NCBI RefSeq assembly: GCF_029989365.1
Contig: NZ_JAPRAQ010000015.1
Span: 1 to 64,000 of the forward strand
Direction of reading: 5' to 3'
Length of the DNA: 64,000 nt
Source of the DNA: Bradyrhizobium sp. Arg816
GTDB taxonomy: Bacteria > Pseudomonadota > Alphaproteobacteria > Rhizobiales > Xanthobacteraceae
The notes beneath the pieces are model-generated. The model was not told where the DNA came from. It did not search any database and saw nothing but the letters and a program-made list of their open reading frames with translations. Below, piece after piece: positions 23,627 to 32,486 of this stretch (position 1 is the stretch's first letter; every line of letters starts with the position of its first letter). Made by a program: the position numbers and the translations under genes.

Positions 23627-24301
23627 GTGAGTTTCTTCGAGCGTCTCAAGACAGAAGCATCCGTTGAGTGGCGGGCCTACACCGAACATCCCTTCACGAA
23701 CGGATTGGCAGACGGCTCGCTCCCCGAAGCGGCGTTTCGTCACTACCTCGTTCAGGACTACCTGTTCCTCATCGAGTTTGCTCGCGCCTACGCGCTCGCG
23801 GTCTACAAGTCGCCCAGGCTTGCCGACATGCGTGAAGCCGCGGCCGGCCTTTCGGCCATCCTCGATGTCGAGATGAACCTGCATGTAAAGCTCTGTGCCG
23901 ATTGGGGTCTATCCCCGACCGATCTTGAACAAACCCCTCCGGCAGTCGAGATGCTGGCCTATACACGTTACGTGCTCGACGCGGGAATGCGCGGCGATCT
24001 GCTGGCACTCAAGGTGGCGCTTGCTCCCTGCGTGATCGGGTACGCTGAGATCGCAACGCGGCTCGCCTCGCGACCCGATGCCGACGCTGCGGCGAACGCC
24101 TATCGCGTCTGGATCGCCGAGTACGCCAGCGTGCCGTACCAGGAGGTCGCTGCCAAAGCGCGGGCGCACTTGGAGCATCTCGCCGATCTCTACGCCACGC
24201 CGGCCCGCGAGGCCGAGCTGATTGCGATCTTCAAGGAAGCCACCCGGCTCGAGGCAGACTTCTGGGAGATGGCCTGGCGCGCGGGTCAGCGTGTTGAATA
24301 A
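23627..24301 (+). CDS. tenA: TenA-family aminopyrimidine aminohydrolase (thiaminase II), 224 aa
   Basis: An all-helical TenA protein. The catalytic Cys is Cys135 (ALAPCVIGYAEIA), and the substrate-binding Asp lies in LVQDYLFL (Asp44). TenA hydrolyses aminopyrimidines from degraded thiamine so that HMP can be salvaged. Length is normal; GTG start at 23627. No thi genes adjoin it, so it stands alone as the first core gene to the right of the accessory region. Confidence 0.9.
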   Translation: MSFFERLKTEASVEWRAYTEHPFTNGLADGSLPEAAFRHYLVQDYLFLIEFARAYALAVYKSPRLADMREAAAGLSAILDVEMNLHVKLCADWGLSPTDLEQTPPAVEMLAYTRYVLDAGMRGDLLALKVALAPCVIGYAEIATRLASRPDADAAANAYRVWIAEYASVPYQEVAAKARAHLEHLADLYATPAREAELIAIFKEATRLEADFWEMAWRAGQRVE

Positions 24302-24686
24302 TCCTTTGGGCAATCGTCAGGCTCATAGCCTGACGGGCATGTAAATCAGGGTGATCATGCACCTCGATCTGTCGGGCCGAGCTTCCGTTACGATCGGTCT
24401 CACTGGGCGGCCCCAATCCGCAGCGCTAATCAAAGCCCACCGGGCGTCGCCAGAAGCTTGAGCGCGCCCATCACTGCGGTGCTGCTCGTCTTTGATCTCG
24501 AAGCGGAAGAAATGCGCGGAGTGATCGGCTGCGTCAACATTTCTGGCTTGGTTTGCTCATCCTCCGCGATGTAGCCTGATTGCGCATTGCAATCTGCGTC
24601 GATGGCCGTTCTCATCCCAATGACCTCGGCCGCATCGCGCCTAGCCTTCCCGAGGAAATTCGAGCGCAACAATCGTTGGGGATCTC
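24302..24686. other. 385-nt spacer without a convincing gene
   Basis: An 80-codon frame on the minus strand (24430-24672) lacks family resemblance or a good ribosome site, so it is not called. A palindrome around 24315-24340 (TCAGGCT/AGCCTGA) may terminate tenA transcription. Confidence 0.4.
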
Positions 24687-25274
24687 ATGTCGAACTCCGA
24701 TCTCGCGTTGTCGATTGCGCTCGGTGTCGGTCTTGCGGCCGCAACGGGCGTCCGGGTGTTCCTGCCGATGCTGGTTGCCAGCGTGGCCGCTTATTCGGGT
24801 TCGCTTCCTTTGGGCGACGGTTTCGCGTGGCTTGGAACACCTGCTGCAATGCTGATGCTAGGCGTGGCCGCCCTCCTGGAGGTGGGTGCGTATTTCATTC
24901 CCGGCGTGGACAATTTGCTCGATGTCATCGCCGCGCCGGTCGCCGTGATCGCCGGAGCCATCCTGTCGGCGGCGACCATGGCAGATCTTCCACCGATGAT
25001 GAAATGGACGGCTGCCATCGTCGCGGGTGGCGGCGCGGCCGGCATCGTGCATGGCGTCACCGCGGCCGTGCGGGCCAAATCGACGGTCCTGACGGCTGGC
25101 CTCGGCAACTCGACCGTCGCGACCGCCGAATTGGGAGGTGCACTCCTCGTATCGCTTCTTGCCCTGGCTGCGCCGGTTGCCGCCTTCGTGCTCGTCGTTC
25201 TGATGCTCTGGCTGGCGATACGTTTGATCCTGCGCTTGCGGAGGTCAGCTCCTCGCACGGATCAACCGGGATGA
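24687..25274 (+). CDS. DUF4126 family inner-membrane protein, 195 aa
   Basis: Six or so hydrophobic helices with Gly/Ala-rich packing (ALGVGLAAATGVRVFLPMLV, IVAGGGAAGIVHGVTAAVRA) and the TGVRVFLPML motif identify DUF4126. The family is uncharacterised; its Gly-rich helices suggest a small transporter or channel. Length is typical. It converges on the AEC transporter, which ends 20 bases downstream on the other strand. Confidence 0.85.
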   Translation: MSNSDLALSIALGVGLAAATGVRVFLPMLVASVAAYSGSLPLGDGFAWLGTPAAMLMLGVAALLEVGAYFIPGVDNLLDVIAAPVAVIAGAILSAATMADLPPMMKWTAAIVAGGGAAGIVHGVTAAVRAKSTVLTAGLGNSTVATAELGGALLVSLLALAAPVAAFVLVVLMLWLAIRLILRLRRSAPRTDQPG

Positions 25275-25294
25275 CCGCGTGACCGCTCGTGCGG

Positions 25295-26239
25295 CTACCT
25301 CGCCCCCGCCACCACCATCACCACGACCGGCAACGTCACCGCCGCCAGCAGCGTCCCCAGCGCCACCGCGCCTGACACCGGGTTCACCAGCCGCTGATAC
25401 TGCGCCGCGAAGATGTAGGCGTTGGCGCCTGTCGGCATCGCCGCGAACAGCACGATGACGCCGGCTGCGACCGGAGGCAAACCGAGCAACTTGGCCAGCA
25501 CGAACGCCGCCGCCGGCATCGCCAGCAGCTTCAGCGCGCTCATCACCACGACGCTCAACATCTCGCCCTTCACCTCGAACCGAAACAGGTTGATGCCGAG
25601 CGCGATCAGCGCCGCCGGCGATCCCGCCTGCGCGAGCAGCTCGATGGTGCGGTCGACGACGGGGTTGAGGCCGAGTCCCGTAAAACGCCAGATCACGCCA
25701 AAACCGATCGCCAGCATCAGCGGATTGCGCGCGAGATCCGCGAGCACGGGGCGGATGACCGACAGGACCGAGCCTGTCCGCTTGCGGCTGACGAGCTCCA
25801 TCTGCAGGATGCCGCAGAGCCAGAGCAGCGGCGTGTTCACCGACAGGATCAGCGACATCGGGCCCGCGGCCTCGTTGCCGAGCGCCGAGAGCACGAGCGG
25901 AATGCCGAGCATCACGATGTTGCCGTAGACCGAGCCGATCGCGAACACGACGCCGTCCTCGCGGTCCTCGCGCCGTTCGCGCAAGCATGCCGAGATCGCC
26001 AGCGCCGCGATCCAGGTGATGGCGAGCGCGCCGTAATAGGCGCCCCACATCCGCCAGGGGCTGACATCGGGGAATTCCGACACGACGATGGTTCGGAACA
26101 GCAGCGCCGGGATCGCGATGCTGAAGGCGAATTCGGAGATGCCCTTGTGCGCGGTCTCGGAGACGAAGCGAAACAGCACCGACGCATAGCCGGCCGCGAT
26201 CAGGGCGAACACCGGCGCGACAATCAACACTGTGGCCAT
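25295..26239 (-). CDS. AEC-family transporter (auxin efflux carrier-like), 314 aa
   Basis: About ten membrane helices in two inverted halves, with SIAIPALLFRTIV, a central hydrophilic loop and GVIVLFAAMPTGANAYIFAA. These are hallmarks of the Mem_trans/AEC family, which exports or takes up organic anions such as malonate or malate. Length is normal and the start MATVLIVAPVFALIAAGY is natural. The neighbours give no substrate clue. Confidence 0.9.
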   Translation of the reverse strand: MATVLIVAPVFALIAAGYASVLFRFVSETAHKGISEFAFSIAIPALLFRTIVVSEFPDVSPWRMWGAYYGALAITWIAALAISACLRERREDREDGVVFAIGSVYGNIVMLGIPLVLSALGNEAAGPMSLILSVNTPLLWLCGILQMELVSRKRTGSVLSVIRPVLADLARNPLMLAIGFGVIWRFTGLGLNPVVDRTIELLAQAGSPAALIALGINLFRFEVKGEMLSVVVMSALKLLAMPAAAFVLAKLLGLPPVAAGVIVLFAAMPTGANAYIFAAQYQRLVNPVSGAVALGTLLAAVTLPVVVMVVAGAR

Positions 26240-26505
26240 GCGCCCCTCATCTCACGGGGACATCACACGACCACCCCACATCCTCGATCGTGCCATTATG
26301 CCCCTGTTTTGCCCGACGAGTCAAAACGATTTCGAAAAATCCGTAGAGGTGGATTTTGCGAGGGATATCAAGACCCGGCCTACTGTGCATGGGGTTGTTT
26401 TCGCATTTTTTGTTGGAAGGGGGCGGTGGGGGCTCGGGTTGAGGGCCGATCTGGCCAGTATCGACAAAGGGGAAAGCGGTGTAGCGCGGAGCCCTTCCCC
26501 ACCCG

Positions 26506-26622
26506 CAACTGTCATCCCCCGCGAAAGCGGGGGATCCAGTACGCCGCGGCCTCTCGTGGAACGTTTGGCGTCTCTGGAATACTGGGGCGCCCGGTCAAGC
26601 CGGGCGACGACACCTGAGAGTG
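26506..26622. repeat. intergenic palindromic repeat
   Basis: CATCCCCCGCGAAAGCGGGGGATCC opens an interspersed repeat that closes with CGCCCGGTCAAGCCGGGCGACGA. It lies inside the 508-nt gene-free stretch 26240-26747, which otherwise holds no frame with support. Repeats of this type are spread through Bradyrhizobium genomes. Confidence 0.6.
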
Positions 26623-26747
26623 TAGCCGGCAGCCCGGCCCCCGCCTGTTGCCGAGACCGCACACGTCTGAGCTTTCGCTTCACGCCTCGTTGCCAACGAA
26701 CGCCCGTTCACCCACTATTCCCTCTCACTCGACATTTGGGGGCATCG

Positions 26748-27083
26748 ATGCCGGCGTTCCGTTTTAAAAGATCCTTGGCTGCAGCGATCTCGGGCCTTGC
26801 CCTCGCCGTCCTGGTCCATCCCGGCGCCGGCTTCGCCTACACGCAGGAGGAGCAGCAGGCCTGCTCGCCGGATGCGATGCGGCTGTGCGGCGAGTTCGTT
26901 CCGAACGTCGATGCCATCACCGCCTGCATGATCCGGAAGAAGGCGCAGCTCTCGCCGCAGTGCAAAGTGTTCTTCCGCCAGGGACCCGAGCCGGGCGAGG
27001 CCCGCGCCGGCAAGCCGACGGCCAAGAAGAGCACCAAGCCTTCGCAGAAGGCGGCCAAGAAGAAGAAATCCAGCGAAAGCTGA
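26748..27083 (+). CDS. secreted Cys-rich hypothetical protein, 111 aa
   Basis: The frame extends upstream through the repeat at 26506, so the ATG at 26748 is preferred. It begins MPAFRFKRSLAAAISGLALA, a signal peptide ending near AGFA, before YTQEEQQACSPDAMRLCGEF. Four cysteines (ACSPDAMRLC, ACMIRKKAQLSPQC) and a Lys-rich tail follow. Close homologues in Bradyrhizobium are annotated as hypothetical. It is periplasmic by signal; role unknown. Confidence 0.75.
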   Translation: MPAFRFKRSLAAAISGLALAVLVHPGAGFAYTQEEQQACSPDAMRLCGEFVPNVDAITACMIRKKAQLSPQCKVFFRQGPEPGEARAGKPTAKKSTKPSQKAAKKKKSSES

Positions 27084-27515
27084 GCGCGGGACCCTGCGTT
27101 CTTTCCTTGAAGCTCGTCATGTCAGGTCAACAGCGCGAAGCGCCGTCGCGTCGACGTGTCCTGCATGGGCGTTGCCGGCATCAGCTGCGCGCCAGCCCCC
27201 GGACTCCTTTTGTTCGCCTCCGCGTGCGGACGCCTGCGACAATTACCAGCGCGTTCGACGGAAAAGAGTCGCGAGAGGGTTTGCGCGGCGAGGTTGCATT
27301 CCGTATTTCCCGCGTTGGCGCCGAAAAGCGTGGGATTGCCGGCGTGAAGGGCGTTTCGTTGCGATTGGTATCCTGGTCGCGCGAAGCAGTGTGACTCAAA
27401 AGCCAACACGTCTTGTTATTTCGTGGCTCTGAGGCAACTGCCGATAAATTTTTCTTTCCCGAATCAGCGCGGTGATTCATTTTCGTGACCTGGGGTCAAT
27501 CTGGAGGCCAAGGGT
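27084..27515. other. 432-nt spacer without a supported gene
   Basis: Frames on both strands lack coherent composition. The end of the stretch supplies the GGAGG ribosome site of the ParA-like gene (about 27500). Confidence 0.4.
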
Positions 27516-28193
27516 ATGAACGTTATTGTTTTTGCATCGCGTAAAGGCGGCTCGGGCAAGAGTACCCTCGCCGCACATCTTGCCGCGCAGATCAAGGCGA
27601 GCAAGCAGGTCATGCTGGTGGACGCGGATCCGCAGGGCTCGCTCACGCTGTGGCACAAGCTGCGCGGCACCAACGAGCCGCCGATCAAGGCTGCGGTGAA
27701 CTCGGTCAGCGGCATCGTCTCCGCTGCTAAGCGCGACGGTTATGAATGGGTGTTGATCGACACGCCGCCGAATCTGTCGGCCGTCGTCGACGACGCGATC
27801 AAGAACGCGACCATGGTGGTCATTCCGGCGCGCCCCGGCGTGTTCGACGTCAACGCGGTGCAGGAAACGATCCAGATGTGCCGCGCGGCGCGCAAGCCCT
27901 ACGCGGTCGTGCTCAACGGTGCGCCGGCGCGCCGCGACGAGTCCGAAAGCCCGATCGTCACCATCGCCCGCGAGGCTCTGGCGAAATTCCGCGCGCCGGT
28001 GTGGGGCGGCCAGATCACCAACCGTTCGGATTTGCTGATGGCGCTCAGCCACGGCGAGGGCGCGCGCGAGTATCAGGCCGAGAGCCGTGCGGCCCAGGAA
28101 ATCGCAAGGCTGTGGGCGGCGATCGAGCGTTCAGTGAAGGCTATTCGCGGCACGGCGTCGGCATCCGGCGCAATGCACAAGCAGGCGGCATAA
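27516..28193 (+). CDS. orphan ParA-family ATPase, 225 aa
   Basis: A deviant Walker A motif (FASRKGGSGKST, residues 7-17), switch I (VDADPQGSLTLW) and switch II (VLIDTPPNL) define a ParA/MinD-type ATPase that dimerises on ATP. No parB or parS-like site adjoins it, so it is an orphan. Such ParA proteins position cargo like carboxysomes, chemoreceptors or polar factors, or partition mobile DNA; the cargo here is unknown. It is intact and of normal length. Confidence 0.85.
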   Translation: MNVIVFASRKGGSGKSTLAAHLAAQIKASKQVMLVDADPQGSLTLWHKLRGTNEPPIKAAVNSVSGIVSAAKRDGYEWVLIDTPPNLSAVVDDAIKNATMVVIPARPGVFDVNAVQETIQMCRAARKPYAVVLNGAPARRDESESPIVTIAREALAKFRAPVWGGQITNRSDLLMALSHGEGAREYQAESRAAQEIARLWAAIERSVKAIRGTASASGAMHKQAA

Positions 28194-28218
28194 TTTTCAT
28201 TAATCATTCCCCGGACGG

Positions 28219-28250
28219 AAAGCGCGCGGAAGTCCGCGCGTTTTGCGTTT
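28219..28250 (+). terminator. terminator after the ParA-like gene
   Basis: CGCGCGGA and TCCGCGCG form a stem at 28223-28240, followed by TTTTGCGTTTT. It lies between the ParA gene and the convergent 48-aa gene, and probably serves the ParA transcript. Confidence 0.65.
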
Positions 28251-28268
28251 TGGTCCGGTGGAGACGAG

Positions 28269-28415
28269 CTACGCCACCATCAGCATGTAGAACACGATGA
28301 CCGGCGACAGCGTCAGGATCACCGACCAGATGCCGGCGGCCCAGAGAATGTCCTCGGTGGTAAAGCTCTGCTGTCCGGCGTCGTAATGCGACGCCACTTC
28401 ATTCTGGGTATTCAC
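28269..28415 (-). CDS. 48-aa single-pass membrane peptide
   Basis: A GTG at 28415 opens VNTQNEVASHYDAGQQSFTT, followed by one membrane helix (IWSVILTLSPVIVFYMLMVA) to the stop at 28269. The soluble N terminus and terminal helix suggest a tail-anchored small protein. Convergent with the ParA gene. Function unknown; the clear design supports a real gene. Confidence 0.55.
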   Translation of the reverse strand: MNTQNEVASHYDAGQQSFTTEDILWAAGIWSVILTLSPVIVFYMLMVA

Positions 28416-28578
28416 GAAACGCCCCCGCGATTTCTTCGCTTATGGGCGCCAGTGATAGCCGCGATGTTTTAACATTCCGGGTCGCAATTTCGGGCGCATT
28501 CGAACACAGGTGCTACCACGGATTAACCATGCCGGCGCGGTGCGCGCGTTCGCGCGCGGTTTAACCACGGGGCCCGTT

Positions 28579-28743
28579 CTTACCCTCCCCTGGAGGGGGA
28601 GGGTCGCTAGGCATTGCGCGAAGCGAAATGCGTAGCGGGGTGGGGTGACAGTCTCGCCGCATCGAACGGTGCCCGAGCGGAGAGATCACCCCACCCCGCT
28701 CGCGCTGCGCGCGATCGACCCTCCCCCTCCAGGGGAGGGTGAA
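28579..28743. repeat. long intergenic palindromic repeat, copy 1
   Basis: TACCCTCCCCTGGAGGGGGA at 28581 is inverted near 28716-28742, with an inner GCGGGGTGGGGTGA/TCACCCCACCCCGC pair. Each outer arm is itself palindromic. A second copy is at 45964-46126. Confidence 0.75.
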
Positions 28744-28758
28744 GGACTCGCGCCACCG

Positions 28759-28929
28759 CTAGACCCAGTCGCTGTATTTCCTTCTGATCTCGTCGATGTA
28801 GTCCGCGCGCGATTTCACCTCATCCGCGGTCAATCCGATATCGCGCCGCAGCCAGTCGGATAACTCGCTCGCATATGAAACGCGTTGCCATGCCGCCTTC
28901 AGCGCTTCGCGCCATTGACGAATGTCCAT
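28759..28929 (-). CDS. small hypothetical protein, 56 aa
   Basis: The minus strand encodes MDIRQWREALKAAWQRVSYA followed by SELSDWLRRDIGLTADEVKS, two amphipathic helices ending KYSDWV. Composition is protein-like, with a good ATG. It lies between the palindromic repeat and dapA. DUF-type small proteins with DWLRRDIG occur in Bradyrhizobium; role unknown. Confidence 0.5.
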   Translation of the reverse strand: MDIRQWREALKAAWQRVSYASELSDWLRRDIGLTADEVKSRADYIDEIRRKYSDWV

Positions 28930-29043
28930 AGGTCGATCTCTTTTTCCGGATTGAGATGGTGTCGAGTGGACACGACGCTGCCTTCCCTCTCCCGCGCCGG
29001 GAGAAGGGGGGCGGCGTGCGTGTGAAGAGAGGAAGCGGTGGCG

Positions 29044-29952
29044 CTACGCGGCGACTTTGATCCGTCGCTCGATCTCGCGGTCGATCTGGGCGGCGAGCTC
29101 GCTGCTCACTTCGACCATCGGCAGGCGCACTTCGGGGCTGTCGATGAGGCCGCACCGCCACAGCCAGTACTTCGCCGGCGCCGGGCTCGGCTCGGTGAAC
29201 AACAGGCGCGTCAGCTCGGCGACCTCGTGCCAGCGCGCCTGCGCCGCGTCGTGGTTGCCTCGCTTCACCTCGGCATACACGGAAGCAAACGTCGCGGTCT
29301 CGACATGGGCGGACAGCACGATGCCGCCGTCGGCGCCGTCGGTGAGCGCCTCAAAATAGTTCGCGTCCTCGCCGGTGAGCACGCGAAAGTCCTTCGGCCT
29401 GTCGCGCAGCAGCGCGATGGATTGTTCGCGGCTCGCGCCGCAATCCTTCAGCCCGACGATGTTCCGATGTTCGGCGAGCCGCAGCAGCGTCTGGTTGGTG
29501 ATGTTGACCGAGGTGCGATAGGGGATGTTGTAGAGCGCGATCGGCCACGCGGCGTGATCGGCAAGGGCTTCGAAATGAGCCAGCAGCCCGCGCTGCGAGG
29601 GCCGCACATAATAGGGGCTCGCGATCAGATAACCGTCGATCGGCCAGTCGGCGGTCTCGTCGAGGTGCTCCTTCAGCCGCGAGGTGTCCGCGCCTGACAA
29701 TCCGAGGCAGATCGGAATGCTGCGGCGCCCCGCCGCCATCTCGTCGCGAACGATGGCGACGAGGCGTTCGAGCTCGGCCTCGCGCAGCGTCATGCCTTCG
29801 CCCGAGGTCGCCCCCAGGATGAAGCCGTCGACGGCCTGTCCGCTGTAATGTCGCGTCAGCCGCCGCAGCGACCTCTCGTCGAGAGCGCCGTCGCGAAACG
29901 GCGTCACCAGCGGCAGCCAGAGTCCGTGCAGATGATCTTGTAGACCGGTCAT
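29044..29952 (-). CDS. dihydrodipicolinate synthase (DapA)-family aldolase, 302 aa
   Basis: A (beta/alpha)8 class I aldolase with the Schiff-base lysine Lys169 (IVGLKDC), the proton-relay Tyr141 and Arg146 (LYNIPYRT) and the GATSGEG substrate loop. DapA condenses pyruvate with aspartate semialdehyde; the GATSGEG loop differs slightly from classical DapA, so it may act on another aldehyde. The start at 29952 follows GGAGATGG. It is preceded by a promoter-leader-terminator (30001-30181) that could control it. It is probably not the main dapA, since smpB and other usual neighbours are absent. Confidence 0.8.
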   Translation of the reverse strand: MTGLQDHLHGLWLPLVTPFRDGALDERSLRRLTRHYSGQAVDGFILGATSGEGMTLREAELERLVAIVRDEMAAGRRSIPICLGLSGADTSRLKEHLDETADWPIDGYLIASPYYVRPSQRGLLAHFEALADHAAWPIALYNIPYRTSVNITNQTLLRLAEHRNIVGLKDCGASREQSIALLRDRPKDFRVLTGEDANYFEALTDGADGGIVLSAHVETATFASVYAEVKRGNHDAAQARWHEVAELTRLLFTEPSPAPAKYWLWRCGLIDSPEVRLPMVEVSSELAAQIDREIERRIKVAA

Positions 29953-30000
29953 TTTCCATCTCCTTCTCGGGAAAAAAACCTGAGACGGAGGGCACATGAA

Positions 30001-30027
30001 AAAACCCCGTCCAGGCGGCGGGGTTTT
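30001..30027 (-). terminator. terminator or attenuator 49 nt before the DapA-family gene
   Basis: On the minus strand AAAACCCCG and CGGGGTTTT form a stem ending in a run of six T. It lies between a strong promoter (30153-30181) and the gene start, so transcripts must read through it to express the gene. Confidence 0.75.
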
Positions 30028-30056
30028 CGGGATTTGCTTGCGATGACGAAGCCGTG

Positions 30057-30146
30057 TTAGCGCGCGCAAAAATCCGAGGTCCCCGCATGGGGCCCTTTTT
30101 TCGAGGCGACTGCCTTGAACGAGATTGCGCACGACTTCGTGATCAT
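30057..30146 (-). CDS. possible 29-aa leader peptide
   Basis: An ATG at 30146, almost at the predicted transcription start, opens MITKSCAISFKAVASKKGPH and ends at a TAA (30057-30059) 30 bases before the terminator hairpin. Position and size fit a leader peptide for attenuation, but no run of regulatory codons is present. Low confidence that it is translated. Confidence 0.25.
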   Translation of the reverse strand: MITKSCAISFKAVASKKGPHAGTSDFCAR

Positions 30147-30152
30147 TCGCAA

Positions 30153-30181
30153 ATGATGCGGGGTGTGCGTGGAACTGTCAA
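30153..30181 (-). promoter_or_regulatory. sigma-70 type promoter facing the DapA-family gene
   Basis: On the minus strand TTGACA (30176-30181), a 17-base spacer and CATCAT (30153-30158) make a good promoter. It starts just after the terminator of the lysR transcript, giving an independent unit of about 145 nt up to the terminator at 30001. Confidence 0.55.
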
Positions 30182-30218
30182 TACACGCGGAGCGCGATAC
30201 CCGAATGGGACAGAAAAA

Positions 30219-30244
30219 AAGCCGGGCTCAAGCGAGCCCGGCTT
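30219..30244 (-). terminator. terminator after lysR
   Basis: AAGCCGGGCTC and GAGCCCGGCTT form an 11-bp stem, and on the minus strand a run of eight T follows. It ends the trxB-lysR transcript. No other gene lies in 29953-30417. Confidence 0.8.
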
Positions 30245-30417
30245 AAGGTATTGGCCACGTGAGGCCGACACAATCACCTTCCAAGAGGGATTACTGAACT
30301 CCCGCGCCACTGGAGGAGGGGGACAAATGCGCAACGCGAAGGCTCAGCGTGCAAGCAGTATGAGCTTGGCGAGCGCCATGCAGCAACAGCCGAGGCCGCA
30401 TGTCAGACATGCGGAAA

Positions 30418-31311
30418 TCAGGAAGGCCAGCGCTGCGCCTTGCTCACCACGAAGTCGCGGAACACCTGCACGCGTGCGACCGTCTTCAACTCCTCGGGAT
30501 AGACGAAATACGTGTCGAGCTGGATCGAATCCGATTCGCCGAACAGCTGCACCAGGCGGCTCTGTTCCTCGATCAGATAGTCCGGCAGCGCCGCGATGCC
30601 GAGGCCCTGCTGACAGGCGCGGACAAGACCGAGGATGTTGTTCACTCTGAAATAGGCCTCGCGCGGACCAGAGCCGTTGCGGCCGGCTTCGACCAGCCAG
30701 TTGCGGTTCTGAAGATGCGGCGCGAAGTTGCCGTCGGAGAGCGTGATGATGCGGTGGGAGTCGAGCTCCTCGAGCGTGCGCGGCGTGCCGAAGCGCTTGA
30801 TGTAGTCAGGCGAGCAATAGGCGTGGAAGCCCATCGCGAACAGCTTGCGCTGAATGAGATCCGGCTGCGTCGGCTTGCGGGTGCGGATCGCGACGTCCGC
30901 TTCGCGCATCGACAGGTCGAGCTCCTCGTCGGTGACGATCAGCGAGATCCGGATCTCCGGATAGAGCGCCGTGAACTCGCCGAGCCGCGGGATCAGCCAG
31001 TTGATGCCGACGCCGGGCGTGGTGGTGATCTTGAGGTCGCCGCTCGGCCGCTCGCGGCTGTCGGTCAGCTTGGCGCGCGCCGCCTGCAGCTGCATGAACA
31101 CGTCATGCGCGGTGCGGAACAGCAGGTCGCCCTGCTCGGTGAGGATCAGGCCGCGGGCGTGGCGGTGGAACAGCGAGACCGAGAGCTCCTGCTCCAGCGC
31201 CGAGACCTGGCGGGACACCGCCGATTGCGACAGGCCGAGCTGCTCGCCCGCATGCGTGAAGCTGCCCGCTTCCGCCGCCGCGTGAAACACCTTCAGCTTG
31301 TCCCAATCCAT
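30418..31311 (-). CDS. LysR-family transcriptional regulator, 297 aa
   Basis: N-terminal winged helix (MDWDKLKVFHAAAEAGSFTH, LGLSQSAVSRQVSALEQEL) and a C-terminal periplasmic-binding-like effector domain. The start at 31311 is preferred over the Met at 31341 because MDWDKLKVF is the usual N terminus. It lies 35 bases downstream of trxB on the same strand and probably shares its transcript. Effector unknown; the close GcvA/LysR homologue in Bradyrhizobium is also linked to trxB. Confidence 0.9.
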   Translation of the reverse strand: MDWDKLKVFHAAAEAGSFTHAGEQLGLSQSAVSRQVSALEQELSVSLFHRHARGLILTEQGDLLFRTAHDVFMQLQAARAKLTDSRERPSGDLKITTTPGVGINWLIPRLGEFTALYPEIRISLIVTDEELDLSMREADVAIRTRKPTQPDLIQRKLFAMGFHAYCSPDYIKRFGTPRTLEELDSHRIITLSDGNFAPHLQNRNWLVEAGRNGSGPREAYFRVNNILGLVRACQQGLGIAALPDYLIEEQSRLVQLFGESDSIQLDTYFVYPEELKTVARVQVFRDFVVSKAQRWPS

Positions 31312-31346
31312 ATCCGTAAATCCGTCGCGTGTTCGAGGCATGATCT

Positions 31347-32312
31347 TTATTCCGCTGCAGCGCGCTCGCTGGCGCGCAGGGCCAGGAAACGTTCGGCTTC
31401 GAGAGCTGCCATGCAACCGAGGCCGGCGGCCGTCACGGCCTGGCGATAGGTCTCGTCGGCGACGTCGCCGGCGGCGAACAGGCCGGGCACCGAGGTGGCG
31501 GTCGAGTTAGGGGCGACCTCGACATAGCCCGACCGTTTCAGCTTGACTTGGTCCTTCACGAGCTCGGTCGCCGGCGCGTGGCCGATGGCGATGAAGACAC
31601 CGTCGGTCCGCACATCGGTCAAGGCACCGGTCTTGACGTTCTTCAGTCGCACATGGGTGACCTTGTTCGGGTTCTCGGTGCCGCAGATCTCGTCGACCGC
31701 GGAGTCCCAGACCACCTTGATCTTCGGGTGCTTGAACAGGCGCTCCTGCAGGATGCGCTCGGCGCGGAAGTGATCGCGACGATGCACGATGGTGACCTGC
31801 GAGGCATGGTTGGTGAGGTACAGGGCTTCCTCGACCGCGGTATTGCCGCCGCCGACCACCACGACTTCCTTGTTGCGGTAGAAGAAGCCGTCGCAGGTGG
31901 CGCAGGCCGACACGCCGCCGCCCTGGAATTTCGTTTCCGACGGCAGCCCGAGCCAGCGCGCTTGCGCGCCGGTGGCGAGGATGACGGCCTCGGCGAGATA
32001 GACGTCGCCGCTGTCGCAGGTGAGGCGGAACGGCCGCTGCGTCGTCTCCAGCTTGGTGACCAGGTCGGAGACGATCTTGGTGCCGACATGGACCGCCTGC
32101 TTCTCCATCTGCTCCATCAGCCAGGGGCCCTGGATCACGTCGGCGAAGCCCGGATAGTTCTCGACGTCGGTGGTGATGGTGAGCTGGCCGCCCGCCTGGA
32201 TCCCCTGGATCAGGATCGGCTCGAGCATTGCGCGCGCGGCGTAGATCGCCGCCGTGTAGCCAGCGGGGCCGGAGCCAATAATGACGACCTTTGCATGAAC
32301 AGTGGCAGACAT
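31347..32312 (-). CDS. trxB: thioredoxin-disulfide reductase, 321 aa
   Basis: FAD-binding GxGxAG (IIGSGPAGYTAAIYAAR, residues 11-27), the redox-active Cys137-Ala-Thr-Cys140 (SACATCDGFF) and the NADPH-binding VVGGGNTAVEEALYL motif identify TrxB. It transfers electrons from NADPH to thioredoxin in the cytoplasm. Length is standard. Transcribed with lysR downstream and divergently from lrp, an arrangement like the trxB-lrp pairing seen in other Proteobacteria. Confidence 0.95.
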   Translation of the reverse strand: MSATVHAKVVIIGSGPAGYTAAIYAARAMLEPILIQGIQAGGQLTITTDVENYPGFADVIQGPWLMEQMEKQAVHVGTKIVSDLVTKLETTQRPFRLTCDSGDVYLAEAVILATGAQARWLGLPSETKFQGGGVSACATCDGFFYRNKEVVVVGGGNTAVEEALYLTNHASQVTIVHRRDHFRAERILQERLFKHPKIKVVWDSAVDEICGTENPNKVTHVRLKNVKTGALTDVRTDGVFIAIGHAPATELVKDQVKLKRSGYVEVAPNSTATSVPGLFAAGDVADETYRQAVTAAGLGCMAALEAERFLALRASERAAAE

Positions 32313-32486
32313 TTTGACGGACGCCTTTCACGGGGGATCTGCAGCGCGGGTGCGGAACGTGCCGGGAGGCCTCGCGGAAGCGCTGAAATATCAGAGCTAA
32401 TCTAAGCCTTCTGGTGAGCTATGCAAGAATTGCATTCCCTGTCGGCGGATTTTTCCAACAGGGAACAAAAGTCGATTGCGCTGCAC

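Noticed and set aside
24430..24672. 80-codon minus-strand frame between tenA and the DUF4126 gene
   Set aside because: No ribosome site, family resemblance or structural pattern; not strong enough to call.
28579..28743. CRISPR-like repeat array
   Set aside because: The repeats are a single inverted pair with unequal arms, not regularly spaced direct repeats; no cas genes are present in the window.
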